From positions 124,001 through 188,000 of the forward strand of contig NZ_CACZDK010000002.1 of NCBI RefSeq assembly GCF_902779965.1: 64,000 bases of DNA, in the 5' to 3' direction. This stretch comes from Fibrobacter succinogenes (lineage in GTDB: Bacteria > Fibrobacterota > Fibrobacteria > Fibrobacterales > Fibrobacteraceae). The translations under genes were made by a program, and so were the position numbers. The notes beneath the pieces are model-generated. The model ran no database searches and was not told the DNA's origin. It saw only the letters and a program-made list of their open reading frames with translations. Shown here one piece after another: positions 8,701 to 16,501 of the stretch; positions within the stretch are counted from its first letter, which is position 1, and each line of letters begins with the position of its first letter.

Positions 8701-11035
8701 TCAGGAAGTGGAAGAAGGTAAGTCCGCTATTGTTCCGACGAATAATCCTAAACCGACGGCTGATGGTAAATGCTTTGATGGTTGGAAACAAGATTTTAGC
8801 AATATTACCGGTGAATTGAACGTTTATCCGGAATTTAAGACTTGCGAATATACCGTAAAGTTTACCTATTTTAAAGTGGATGGGTCTGGAGAGAAAATAA
8901 CACAAACTGTTAAGTACAATGAGAGCGCAACGCCTCCGAGTTCCGATGATTTCCCGCAAAAAACAAACAATGGTAGATGCTTTACTGAATGGGATCCTAC
9001 AGTAGACTTTACTCATGTGAAAGACAATTTGACTGTTACTGCCCAATATGAAATTTGCAAATATACAGTCAAGTTTATGTACACTGATAATCATGGCGTA
9101 TCCCAGATTCTAAAGACGGAAACCGTTGAACATGGTAGTAGTGCCGCCGCACCTAAAGATGACGAATTCCCGCAGAAAATCGATGACCAATGCTTTGCAG
9201 GATGGAAACCTGATTTTAGTCATGTGACTAATCCGCTGAATGTTACGGCTCAATATAAGACTTGCGAGTCTTCTAGCAGCTCTAGCCAGCAACCGTCTGG
9301 TTCCAGCTCTAGTAGCGCCACGAGCAGTTCTTCTTCCGATCAGAAGAGTAGCAGTTCAGGCACTCCTACGCCGAATTCTAGCTCTAGCGTAAGCTATATC
9401 GCTACAATAACAAAGCCTTCGGCAACGCAACAAGACAATGCTCTCCGCATGACGTTCAATGATTTGCAGGCTGACAAGCATACCAAGGTGGACTATCACA
9501 TCGTTGTTGAATCGAAAACGGGTACATATCTTGATACGGTTGTTAGTGGTAAGGATATCGAAAGCATAAAGAACGGCACCTGGCGACTTTCTCCGGCTCC
9601 AGCTGGCGAATATACGGTTATTGTTGTTCTTACGGATGGTCGCGATTCTGTCCGCTATGACGACTTCCTCTTCGAAGGTGAAGACGAATTTCATGTGGAT
9701 TTGCTTCCGAACACTTGGCAGACTTATTCGCTGAGCGCCTTCTGCCAAGATAAAGGTGACGATTGCAAGAACAAATTGAAGGAACACTTTGCTCGTAAGG
9801 CCGAATTTGAGGATAGCGAAGAATGCCGTCACAAGAGGGAAGAGCTCGCGCAAACTCCGGATGACGAAGATTTCCGTGAATATGTAGAAGAAAATTGTCC
9901 AGAAGCAATGGAATCGCAAGACGATGCTACAACCACTGCGTTCTGGTGGGATGAATCGAGCCCTGTTGGCGATTACTGGCAATATCGCAAGTTTAATGTA
10001 GATCAAGACTTTGATTCTACACGTGGTTATTGGTACGGACCCATTGTCAGGGAACCGCTCAAGCTCAGCTTGCAGACGCCAAACATGAAAGATGAAATCG
10101 TCTGGAAATTGGAAAACAAGTATTCTGGCTGGAACTTGGTGGCTAACCCCTATGGTTGGTATGTCAAGCTCCCACAAGAAGAAGGCGTGACTTTTGCGAA
10201 GTGGTATCCGGATGTGAGCGGATACGATACGATCAGTGTGCTTGGTCCTTACGAAGCTGTTTGGGTCAAGACCGAAAAATCTAGGGAATTGCGCATTCCT
10301 TTGAAGGCTGCGATTGTCTTCGAAGATGAATGGAAGTCTCCGCCGCTCCTCAAAAGTGCAACGTCTGAAAGCTGGAATTTCCGTGTAGAGCTTACGGATA
10401 AGAATGGCAAGCGCGATGCTTGGAACGAACTGGCTGCGGGTGATGTGGCTTCTTCCTTGAGCGAACCGCCTGCAGGCATGGGCGACCACGTGAATCTCTC
10501 CATTGTCGAGGGCAAGCAGCGCTTGGCCAAGAGCGTCAAGAAGAATGGCGAAGATTTCGAATGGAATCTCGAAGTTAGCGCTACGACAACTCGTGATGGT
10601 AAATTGAACTTTGTCGGGCTCGAAAAAGTTTGGGCAAAGGGCTTGCATGTTTATGCAACGATTGACGATGAAACTGTCGAAGTCGTAAAAGATAGCCCGG
10701 TGAATGTTAAACTTTCGTCGAAGGCGAAGAGTGTTTCTGTTCGAGTAACCAAGAGTGCAGTAGCTGCGCAAGTGGCTAAGAATCAAATTTCGGGCTTCCG
10801 CGTGAACCAGATGCAAAATGCCTTGAACGTGGGCTTTGATGCTGTTTCGAAACTTGCTGGTGCTAAAGTCAAGGTAAGTGTCGTGGGTGTTGATGGCCGT
10901 GTGGTCGCAACGAGTGGACTTGTTGCTCATGAGGGCACGAACTCTATTTCGATGAAAAAGCCGAAACAGGGCCTTTATTTCGTCCGCCTCAAGGTCGGAA
11001 GTCAGAGTGCCGTCTCGAGAATCATGGTGCGATGA
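5774..11035 (+). CDS. Giant secreted GLUG/InlB-repeat protein with T9SS sorting domain
   Basis: This 1753-residue surface or secreted protein has these parts in order. A signal peptide (about 1-22, ending AWAA). A long region (about 90-850) with many GLUG-like units of the type GGLAGYIEGSTI and GGLVGN, likely a right-handed beta structure. Four InlB/Flg_new-type repeats (about 885-1161), each starting YxVxF and ending GWxxxFxxVxxxxxVxAxYK. A polyserine linker (about 1165-1208). A globular region, and a C-terminal T9SS type A sorting domain (about 1672-1753) with VVGVDGRVV and GLYFVRLKVG. AAGG lies before the ATG. Such proteins act as adhesins or in binding to plant material, but no catalytic motif is seen. 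Two GLUG units are near-identical at DNA level. Confidence 0.85.
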   Translation: MENLKRLLVLAAMFLPMSAWAAPFDSGSEKKHINLYYKSEALYIAQEDKACTVGSSTVDDGTCVKTAEIKSMLPVRGAFNNVVSGKWVLGTANTDQYQSNELNLKTDIDFGQTLDADGKCSENHNFLSFGGLTFNGRNHTISNLCRVDNGAMDQYVGLFGEINGKTVKNLKISNVHFVNTSEDPKKTEKGEYLASGALAYKISNNSTVTNVELENVDIQAPLAGGLAGYIEGSTIKGVKTGSPFIKATQAAGALAYKISNGTVTDVELENVDVQAPLAGGLAGYIEGSTISSIKMVDEGSVIKVTNVRQIETGYVGSSVNGSDIRVFSPYKVLLGGLAGAAFFTNFKNIDIAVQVENKAVVDLSALGGLVGNYVYAPLNNQFSQVSDRNSAITNVNIHGYANGDDYIKPVVSGGIIMGGILGATKRLDENNSPIVELAVSKSSVTNLDITQSKIKINDADVSQQLYFGGIVGNANLCSGGILLVKESNVKNVNIEESIQGNAPFQYYMGGIAGYASCYHISNSVDQDDLYLTLQKDTASGNIKLSGGYSKTGKTVSKVRASAAIGGLVGNAILSLKENGISENESKVSIAYDAKRTANENLDSVLVGGIFGVASISEGSTVRLSKLSYQGSIDIDDDGISARVGGIVGKFPLLQSGIPKIDFHDVHVEGASGKAVVAYSGESTASSINSSSVGGICGACQSPREISKSSVNGDFVGTSGNQAPPKKAFHIGGLIGSAFVNEPLIVKNNYFMGSIENKFNKSGGEGKVGYLFGYLTGDGLGVKPQVTSNFHYGDDNVGAIGYFENYGEFANSVYLDELEKFEAKSNVRNGNKVDLNDDGNGYVTEAYMKSKNLAILLNSPWSDEEDQVWTFGTTNDFPFWGTPAMSTYTVRFLDADGNQIGESQEVHFGAAAVAPEAPKIVGKCFDGWSTSFNKVMASMDVVATYKNGACKYPVAFYDLEGNLLEVKAEDGTTLSNPQEVEEGKSAIVPTNNPKPTADGKCFDGWKQDFSNITGELNVYPEFKTCEYTVKFTYFKVDGSGEKITQTVKYNESATPPSSDDFPQKTNNGRCFTEWDPTVDFTHVKDNLTVTAQYEICKYTVKFMYTDNHGVSQILKTETVEHGSSAAAPKDDEFPQKIDDQCFAGWKPDFSHVTNPLNVTAQYKTCESSSSSSQQPSGSSSSSATSSSSSDQKSSSSGTPTPNSSSSVSYIATITKPSATQQDNALRMTFNDLQADKHTKVDYHIVVESKTGTYLDTVVSGKDIESIKNGTWRLSPAPAGEYTVIVVLTDGRDSVRYDDFLFEGEDEFHVDLLPNTWQTYSLSAFCQDKGDDCKNKLKEHFARKAEFEDSEECRHKREELAQTPDDEDFREYVEENCPEAMESQDDATTTAFWWDESSPVGDYWQYRKFNVDQDFDSTRGYWYGPIVREPLKLSLQTPNMKDEIVWKLENKYSGWNLVANPYGWYVKLPQEEGVTFAKWYPDVSGYDTISVLGPYEAVWVKTEKSRELRIPLKAAIVFEDEWKSPPLLKSATSESWNFRVELTDKNGKRDAWNELAAGDVASSLSEPPAGMGDHVNLSIVEGKQRLAKSVKKNGEDFEWNLEVSATTTRDGKLNFVGLEKVWAKGLHVYATIDDETVEVVKDSPVNVKLSSKAKSVSVRVTKSAVAAQVAKNQISGFRVNQMQNALNVGFDAVSKLAGAKVKVSVVGVDGRVVATSGLVAHEGTNSISMKKPKQGLYFVRLKVGSQSAVSRIMVR
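6359..6643 (+). repeat. Intragenic tandem duplication in the GLUG protein
   Basis: A 120-base segment at 6359-6478 recurs almost unchanged at 6527-6643, 168 bases (56 codons) later. Both begin GGCGCTCTCGCTTATAAAAT. The second copy lacks one codon and has a handful of substitutions. The near-identity at silent positions indicates recent duplication or gene conversion of one GLUG unit. Confidence 0.85.
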
Positions 11036-11048
11036 TTCAGTCTAGCCG

Positions 11049-11080
11049 AACGGCGCGATAATTACTAAATTTGCGCCGTT
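11049..11080 (+). promoter_or_regulatory. Inverted repeat abutting the carrier gene start codon
   Basis: AACGGCGC (11049-11056) and GCGCCGTT (11073-11080) form a perfect 8-bp inverted repeat with a 16-base AT-rich loop, and the second arm touches the ATG at 11081. No Shine-Dalgarno sequence is visible between them. As RNA it would form a hairpin at the initiation site; as DNA it could be an operator. There is no T-run, so it is unlikely to be a simple terminator of the upstream gene. Confidence 0.45.
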
Positions 11081-12673
11081 ATGACAAAAGCAAAACTCAT
11101 CAAACTCATTATTGCATCGGTGCTCGCCATCGCTGCCCTCTTCGTCCCGTACGAAGCCCTTGGCTTCGTGGGTGACCACGCGTTGAACCCTCTCGAAATC
11201 CGCGTCATCGCAATCTTTGTGATGGCTGCTCTTTTCTGGATCCTTCAACCGTTCCCAATCTGGTCCACCTCCATGTTCGTCATCGTGCTGATGATCCTCA
11301 CGCTTTCTAACTCGGCTCTTATCCCGTTCCGCGTGGAAGGTGTTGAACCGCTCAAGTTCAAGGCAATCATGGCTACGTTTGCCGACCCGATCATCATGCT
11401 CTTCTTGGGTGGCTTCTTCCTTGCTTCTGCCGCTTGCAAGTACAACATGGACAAGAACCTTGCCCGTGTGCTCCTCAAGCCGTTCGGAAAGGATCCGAAG
11501 TGGGTGCTCCTTGGCCTCATGATCATCACTGCCGTGTTCTCCATGTTCATGAGCAACACCGCAACTGCTGCCATGATGCTTGCTATCCTTGGCCCGGTGC
11601 TCAAGTTGTTCGATGCCAATGACCGTGGTAAAGCCGCTTTTGCCCTTGCCATCCCGCTCGGTGCAAACATCGGTGGTATGGGTACTCCGATTGGAACGCC
11701 TCCTAACGCTATTGCCCTTGGCGCTCTCCAGTCCAGCGGCTTCAACATCTCGTTTGGCCAGTGGATGGAATTTGGCGTTCCGTATGTGATTGTCATGATG
11801 GTTATTGCTTGGATTTTGCTCCTCAAGCTTTATCCGATCAAGATGAAGGAAATGAACCTCGATATTGAAGGTGCCAATGGCTTTGACAAGAGCCCGCGTG
11901 CTATTATCGTTTACGTTACCTTCGCAGTGTGCGTACTTTTGTGGGTGACCGGTAAGAATGTCCATGGTCTTAACGACAACGTGATTGCTATGATCCCGAT
12001 GGCTGTGTTTGCATTGACGGGCGTGATTACCAAGAAAGACCTCAACGAAATGAGCTGGGACGTTCTTTGGCTCGTGGCTGGTGGCTTTGCTCTTGGCCTC
12101 GGCTTGCAGCAGACTGGCCTTGCAAAGGATCTCATCAACGCTATTCCGTTCAACACTTGGTCTCCGTTCGTCCTCATGGTCGGTTGTGGATTCATTTGCC
12201 TCTTCATGGCTAACTTCATGAGCCACACTTCTACCGCAAGCTTGCTCGTGCCGATTTTCATCGTCGTTGCCATGAGCTGCAAGGAAAACCTCGCTCCGCT
12301 CGGTGGCGTAACTTCCTTGATGGTTGCTGTCGCTTTTGCAAGCTCCCTCGGTATGTGCCTCCCGATTTCTACGCCTCCTAACGCTCTTGCCCATGCAACC
12401 GGTTACACGGATACGCATGGTATGGCTATTACGGGTATCGTAATGGGTGTCGGTGGTCTTGTGCTTTCTTGGATCATGATGTTCGGTCTTTCCAAGATCA
12501 ACTTCTTCGAAGATCCGGCTGAAGTTGCCGCTGCTCCGGCTGCTGTTGCCGCCCCGGCTCCTGCCGCACCTGTTTATGCAAAGCCGGCTGAAACAATCGC
12601 TGAACCGGCCACTGTCGCCATCCCGGCTGACTCCGCCGCTAAGGTTGTTGTTGATAGCGCTGCCGCTAAGTAA
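11081..12673 (+). CDS. DASS/SLC13-family sodium:dicarboxylate-type symporter
   Basis: This 530-residue polytopic inner-membrane carrier belongs to the divalent anion:Na+ symporter family. Two inverted substrate/sodium sites are visible. The first is SNTATAAMM (about 157) with GTPIGTPPNA (about 202); the second is SHTSTASLL (about 384) with STPPNALAH (about 430). Likely substrates are C4 dicarboxylates such as succinate, sulfate or related anions; export of succinate would fit a succinate-producing fermenter but is inference. The last roughly 48 residues form an Ala/Pro/Val-rich tail that is unusual for this family. A hairpin lies directly before the start and a strong terminator follows. Confidence 0.9.
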   Translation: MTKAKLIKLIIASVLAIAALFVPYEALGFVGDHALNPLEIRVIAIFVMAALFWILQPFPIWSTSMFVIVLMILTLSNSALIPFRVEGVEPLKFKAIMATFADPIIMLFLGGFFLASAACKYNMDKNLARVLLKPFGKDPKWVLLGLMIITAVFSMFMSNTATAAMMLAILGPVLKLFDANDRGKAAFALAIPLGANIGGMGTPIGTPPNAIALGALQSSGFNISFGQWMEFGVPYVIVMMVIAWILLLKLYPIKMKEMNLDIEGANGFDKSPRAIIVYVTFAVCVLLWVTGKNVHGLNDNVIAMIPMAVFALTGVITKKDLNEMSWDVLWLVAGGFALGLGLQQTGLAKDLINAIPFNTWSPFVLMVGCGFICLFMANFMSHTSTASLLVPIFIVVAMSCKENLAPLGGVTSLMVAVAFASSLGMCLPISTPPNALAHATGYTDTHGMAITGIVMGVGGLVLSWIMMFGLSKINFFEDPAEVAAAPAAVAAPAPAAPVYAKPAETIAEPATVAIPADSAAKVVVDSAAAK

Positions 12674-12766
12674 TTGAAATGTCGCTCCGGCTTTCAGGTC
12701 GCTAAGTCGGTATCTGAAGCCTGTCGAAGCTCTGCTGAAACGCCGTGGTTGACATTAACGAAAATC

Positions 12767-12793
12767 GCTCGGGTTCATCCCCGGGCTTTTTTT
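12767..12793 (+). terminator. Terminator after the DASS carrier gene
   Basis: GCTCGGG (12767-12773) pairs with CCCGGGC (12780-12786, one G-U pair) across a 6-base loop, followed by seven Ts. Confidence 0.8.
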
Positions 12794-12948
12794 GTATTCA
12801 CAACATCTGTTTGTAAAAAGTCTTTCACAAATTTCGCCATTTTGAATAAGATGTTATCTTCATTCCTGTCAAAATAACCCAAATGGGTTATTGTAATGTA
12901 AGGTTGCTGTAAGTAAATTCTAAACAACCTAAACAAAGGAAAAATAAA

Positions 12949-13989
12949 ATGGCTAAAAAACTGAAAAAAAGTGGAAAAATTTCTGTAGAAGACTTGCTCC
13001 CGGGCGATATTTTGGCGTTTAAGGGTGACCCTAATGATACTATTAGTAGCCTTATCATGGATTTTACGAAATCCGATGTTTCGCATGGTGCAATCTTTGT
13101 TCAGAAGCAGGATAATGTTCTTGCTGAAGCTGGTGGCGATGGCATCCATGCTCGCCGAATGAAAGACAATGCTGACGCTCGTGAAGCATATGTGATGCGT
13201 CATAATAAGGCTGGCAAATATGGTGTTGAACCTGTTGTACCGATTGCTAAGGACTATGTACTCCAAAACCTTCCGTATCCGTATTCTGACTTGATTCTTT
13301 TGGGCTTAATTCTTATCTTCAAGCATCCGATCACAAATCAGTTTCTCTCTCGCGTTGTTGTAGAATTCTTGTGCTTGGTTGCCGCAGAACTTAAGACAAT
13401 TATTGAAAAAGAGAAAACGCCTGGCAAGCATACCATGGTGTGCTCTTCCTATGTTTACCAGTGCTATTTGGATGCATCCAAGAAGCATCCGGCTCTCAAG
13501 CTCAAACTCAAGGACGCTGACGTTGGCTTTAATGATCATCCCCTTATCGGTCGCAAGTCTAAGTCCAAGTCGGTCACGCTCTTCGATATGTATGCCAATT
13601 ACGTCGAATCGCATGAAGAAGAATGCAAGAAGAATTTCAAGCTTAAAAAGTCTGTGGCTCCGAAGAAGCTTCGTTCTAAAGACGAAATCTTGGCCGATTT
13701 GAAGAAGCTTATTGCGAAGAAAATCTCCGACAAGATTCCGACACTAACTCCAGAACAATTTTCCACGATTGTTGACATCATTGAAGCCATTAAGGATGTT
13801 ATCAGTGCATTGGCAACATTCTTCAAGGGCGACCGTGTTTCGTTCTCGGAAATGATGAAGATTGCAAGAGAACAGCAGGCCATGTTTGTAACGCCTAATG
13901 ATTTGGCCAATCACATTTCAAATGCTACATGCATTGGCACGGTGAAAGTCGAGCGTTACGGCAAAGACTACGATGAAAACTGGAAGTAA
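12949..13989 (+). CDS. Permuted papain-fold (YiiX/NlpC-P60-like) hydrolase
   Basis: This 346-residue protein shows the layout of the circularly permuted papain-like families. LLPGDILAF is at 16-24, then DVSHGAIFV with the candidate catalytic His46, and later MVCSSYVYQCY with the candidate nucleophile Cys165; the His comes before the Cys, as in YiiX/YaeF proteins. Such enzymes cleave amide, ester or peptide bonds in peptidoglycan or lipids. No signal peptide is seen, but residues about 113-147 are hydrophobic. The C-terminal 150 residues are Lys-rich and helical with no recognised domain. AAAGGA precedes the ATG. A terminator follows. Confidence 0.7.
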   Translation: MAKKLKKSGKISVEDLLPGDILAFKGDPNDTISSLIMDFTKSDVSHGAIFVQKQDNVLAEAGGDGIHARRMKDNADAREAYVMRHNKAGKYGVEPVVPIAKDYVLQNLPYPYSDLILLGLILIFKHPITNQFLSRVVVEFLCLVAAELKTIIEKEKTPGKHTMVCSSYVYQCYLDASKKHPALKLKLKDADVGFNDHPLIGRKSKSKSVTLFDMYANYVESHEEECKKNFKLKKSVAPKKLRSKDEILADLKKLIAKKISDKIPTLTPEQFSTIVDIIEAIKDVISALATFFKGDRVSFSEMMKIAREQQAMFVTPNDLANHISNATCIGTVKVERYGKDYDENWK

Positions 13990-13999
13990 TTAAGGAATA

Positions 14000-14030
14000 G
14001 CCCGCTCTGCGGGCATTTCTTTGTATTTTT
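14000..14030 (+). terminator. Terminator after the papain-fold gene
   Basis: GCCCGC/GCGGGC stem (14000-14005, 14009-14014) with a 3-base loop, followed by a T-rich tract, 10 bases after the stop codon. Confidence 0.7.
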
Positions 14031-14045
14031 TGTAGCCAACAAAAA

Positions 14046-14072
14046 AAGCCTCGCATTTTTGCGAGGCTTTTT
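14046..14072. terminator. Bidirectional terminator next to tRNA-Val
   Basis: AGCCTCGC (14047-14054) pairs with GCGAGGCT (14061-14068), with A-runs and T-runs on either side, so it works on both strands. On the minus strand it lies immediately 3' of the tRNA gene. Confidence 0.85.
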
Positions 14073-14075
14073 CAG

Positions 14076-14149
<74 letters not shown>

Positions 14150-14163
14150 ATTAAGGTAGCCCA

Positions 14164-14192
14164 ATATTAGAAAAAGATTGGGCGCTTGTCAA
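14164..14192 (-). promoter_or_regulatory. Sigma-70-type promoter of tRNA-Val
   Basis: On the minus strand TTGACA (14192-14187) and TAATAT (14169-14164) are separated by exactly 17 bases. Transcription would start near 14157, eight bases before the mature tRNA 5' end. Confidence 0.85.
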
Positions 14193-14237
14193 GGGTTCTT
14201 GCGTTAAAATTCAAAAAAAATCCGCAAACGTTTCCTA

Positions 14238-14741
14238 TTATCGGTCGTCCTCTGCTATCCAGTATTGCAGTCTCCCTTTGAACGTTATTGGGGGGAGGCT
14301 GTCGTTGCATACTCCTTGCCTACAGTCCTTGAACTGCAAATTGAACGTCGCCGTCCACTTGGTATCGTCTTTTTGGTCTATTGTGGCGTAATTGTTGTTG
14401 CCGATAAGGGTCGCTTTGGGGGTTGCCTGGATCTGGAGCCAGGTGTAACTTGCCACGATTGCGTTTTTACCGAGCTTGGGTTCGTTGACCATGATGTTCA
14501 TCTGGTCCTTGCGTTCGCTGCGATCCATTGGAACTTTAATGAATAAATAATGGTGATTGTTCCTGATATAGGGGATTTCGACGTCGTTTCGCTCCAATTC
14601 CTGCGAGATTTCCTCACCGCCATTGATGCTGTACTTGAGGTAACCGCCGCCCTTGACTTCCCAGCTGTCGTTGATGCCGCTGCAAGCGGTCAGGCCTGCA
14701 ACGATGAATGGGGCGAAAATTTTAAAAGAACTAGAGTGCAT
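14238..14741 (-). CDS. Hypothetical lipoprotein
   Basis: This protein of 167 residues has a lipoprotein signal with lipobox LTAC (Cys20). I start at 14741 because it puts a short basic N-terminus before the hydrophobic core; the ATG at 14768 would add nine residues, and neither has a clear ribosome binding site. The mature part is beta-rich with two cysteines (CRQGVC) near the C-terminus that could form a disulfide. No known domain is recognised. It lies alone between tRNA-Val and a repeat-containing gap. Confidence 0.65.
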   Translation of the reverse strand: MHSSSFKIFAPFIVAGLTACSGINDSWEVKGGGYLKYSINGGEEISQELERNDVEIPYIRNNHHYLFIKVPMDRSERKDQMNIMVNEPKLGKNAIVASYTWLQIQATPKATLIGNNNYATIDQKDDTKWTATFNLQFKDCRQGVCNDSLPPITFKGRLQYWIAEDDR

Positions 14742-14771
14742 TTTATTAAGATAAAAATGATTGTTCAAAAT

Positions 14772-14800
14772 GTCATTCTGAGCGAATGCGAAGAACCCAG
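14772..14800. repeat. Dispersed intergenic repeat, GTCATTCTGAGCGA type
   Basis: GTCATTCTGAGCGAATGCGAAGAACCCA closely matches the copy at 26464-26495 (GTCATTCTGAGCGA, then GCGAAGAATCCA). It lies in a gene gap. Function unknown. Confidence 0.55.
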
Positions 14801-14813
14801 TTAAGGTATAAAA

Positions 14814-14844
14814 TAGAAAAACGCCGGGCGCTAGGTCCCGGCGA
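14814..14844 (-). terminator. Terminator of the DUF6941-like gene
   Basis: On the minus strand CGCCGGG pairs with CCCGGCG (14843-14837, 14828-14822), followed by TTTTTCTATTTT. The hairpin is about 60 bases beyond the stop at 14907. Confidence 0.7.
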
Positions 14845-14906
14845 CAGTTAGTTTTTAATAGTCCTTATCACTAACCACTTCTTACTGCCTACTGCGGCTT
14901 TGCCGC

Positions 14907-15365
14907 TTAAGCTCTTCCGTCAACGGAATTGTCTTCGGCCTGAGGCGGTTTGTTCTGCTGAGCAAGGCGCGGATCTTCGAGAATGTATAGCGGAAGTGCG
15001 GCAAGTTCTTCATTATCGGCGATAAGGCGTACAATGTACTTGTCTGGACGGGTAAACTGCAAACGCTGCATGTTCAAGATCATGTTGACTGCGGCGGTGT
15101 CGAAGCCCGGAGCGACCGGCTGGAGCTCGATTTCGGACTGCATCGGTGGCACAACCGTGTGGCCTACGACATCTTCAATCGAAAGGCTCAATTGGTGCGT
15201 TCCTGCTTCGGAGCGCTGGTAGCGCAAACGGAATGCAGCAGAGCATTGCGGAATCACAAGCGGAAACTTTGAGAAAATGCGGTCAAATGCACCAAGGATG
15301 TTCATGCGGCCTCCAATATCGTTTGCGGTGGCGGCGTCACAGATAGCGGCAATTTCAATATTCAT
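14907..15365 (-). CDS. DUF6941-like protein
   Basis: This 152-residue soluble protein has an N-terminus, IEIAAICDAATANDIGGRMN, and a following ILGAFDRI that resemble the DUF6941 family, in which a short beta-sandwich protein starts with a cytosolic strand and a GKLNxLG-type turn. No signal peptide or catalytic motif is seen. GGGAG is placed before the start. The last 20 residues are polar and probably disordered. Function of the family is unknown; my recognition rests on the N-terminal pattern only. Confidence 0.6.
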   Translation of the reverse strand: MNIEIAAICDAATANDIGGRMNILGAFDRIFSKFPLVIPQCSAAFRLRYQRSEAGTHQLSLSIEDVVGHTVVPPMQSEIELQPVAPGFDTAAVNMILNMQRLQFTRPDKYIVRLIADNEELAALPLYILEDPRLAQQNKPPQAEDNSVDGRA

Positions 15366-15436
15366 TAAGGGGTCTCCCAGTATTAGATAAATGTTTAACT
15401 AAATTATAATTATATTCGAAAAAAGACGAGGATTTT

Positions 15437-16333
15437 ATGCAAGAAATTCCACTTTGGTACTGGTTAATTGTGTTTTTTGGCCTTGGAGCCTGTGTCGGGA
15501 GCTTCTATAACGTCATCGTGTATCGTATGCCGCGCGGAATTTCGCTGATAAACCCGCCTTCGCACTGCCCGCTTTGCAAAAAAAGAATTCCTATCTACTA
15601 TAATTTGCCGATTGTGGGGTGGCTTTGGCTGCGTGGCAAGACCGCTTGCTGTCATAAGCCGCTTAATGTGATTTATCCGATTGGCGAAAGCCTTTGCGGG
15701 CTCCTCGGTGCGCTTGCACTTTATTCGGCATCGGGCTTTGGGACAGACTTGTCGCGGCCTGTTTTATCGCCAGAGACTTGGGCGAATGCCGCTGCTATGT
15801 TTTGGCTTTTGCTTGGAGCGTATCCGGTGTGCGCGGTGGATTACAAGTACAAACTCATTCCTGATTCCATCTCGGTGGGCGGTATTGTCGCGGGCCTTTT
15901 GATTTCGATCGTGCCGGGCGGCATTACGCCATTCCAGAGCTTGCTCGGGGCTGTTCTTGCTGGCGGTGGACTTTATCTGCTCGGCTGGATAGCTACTAAG
16001 GTTTTGAAAAAAGACGCTATGGGTTTTGGCGATGTCAAGCTATTGGCTGGCTATGGCGCCTTGATGGGCGTGACCGGCGCTGTGGAAACTCTTTTGGTGG
16101 CTGCAATGCTTGGCGTTTTGGTGATGGTTCCATATGGAATGATTAAGAATAAAGCGGCAAGAGGTAAGGCAAATAGTGCCGTTAATAGCGTTGCAAAAAA
16201 TGAAAATGAGCCTGAAAACGAAGAGAACGGGCAAATTCCGTTTGGCCCGTTCCTTGCAATCGCTGCCCCCGTCATGTACCTCTGGGGCGATGCCCTGCTT
16301 GATGTTTATCTGAAATTTGTTCTTGGGGAGTAG
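15437..16333 (+). CDS. Type IV prepilin peptidase (A24 family)
   Basis: This 298-residue integral membrane aspartate protease cleaves, and typically N-methylates, type IV prepilins and pseudopilins. The catalytic aspartates are Asp135 (AVDYKYKLIPD) and Asp199 in GFGDVKL. The N-terminal half has the methyltransferase-type segment GACVGSFYNVIVYRMPRG and a first zinc pair CPLC (44-47). The second pair is only CC (71-72) in a cluster CCHK instead of CxxC. A long Asn/Glu-rich cytoplasmic loop (about 235-260) sits before the last helix. The pilin at 39155 in this window, with a perfect cleavage site, is a likely substrate. Confidence 0.92.
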   Translation: MQEIPLWYWLIVFFGLGACVGSFYNVIVYRMPRGISLINPPSHCPLCKKRIPIYYNLPIVGWLWLRGKTACCHKPLNVIYPIGESLCGLLGALALYSASGFGTDLSRPVLSPETWANAAAMFWLLLGAYPVCAVDYKYKLIPDSISVGGIVAGLLISIVPGGITPFQSLLGAVLAGGGLYLLGWIATKVLKKDAMGFGDVKLLAGYGALMGVTGAVETLLVAAMLGVLVMVPYGMIKNKAARGKANSAVNSVAKNENEPENEENGQIPFGPFLAIAAPVMYLWGDALLDVYLKFVLGE

Positions 16334-16340
16334 CCATTAC

Positions 16341-16450
16341 GCGTCATTCCCCTAGCGGGGGCTTGACGAGTTCGCCTCGGATATAGAAACATGCAAGCAT
16401 GTTTCTATATCTCTCGGCTCCAGCGTCATTCTCCGCAGGAGAATCCATAA
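16341..16450. repeat. Intergenic repeat block with a perfect 32-base palindrome
   Basis: Two GTCATTC units (16343 and about 16425) flank a perfect palindrome at 16380-16411 whose 15-bp arms read GATATAGAAACATGC and its complement around AA. The block lies downstream of the prepilin peptidase. A shorter palindrome of the same sort follows the GTCAT repeats at about 592-605. It could act as a processed hairpin in mRNA or as a mobile palindromic repeat. Confidence 0.6.
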
Positions 16451-16501
16451 AGTTGTTTTTGGCACAGTCGCCCCGAACTCGGTCCGGGGCGGCTTTTCAT
16501 A

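Noticed and set aside
9356-10930. 524-codon minus-strand frame inside the giant secreted protein
   Set aside because: It overlaps the sorting domain and linker of a well-supported gene and its product is Arg/Ile/Phe-rich without motifs.
11042-12418. 458-codon minus-strand frame opposite the DASS carrier
   Set aside because: The translation is very rich in His, Glu, Asp and Ser, the complement of hydrophobic codons; the plus strand has the SNT and TPPNA motifs.
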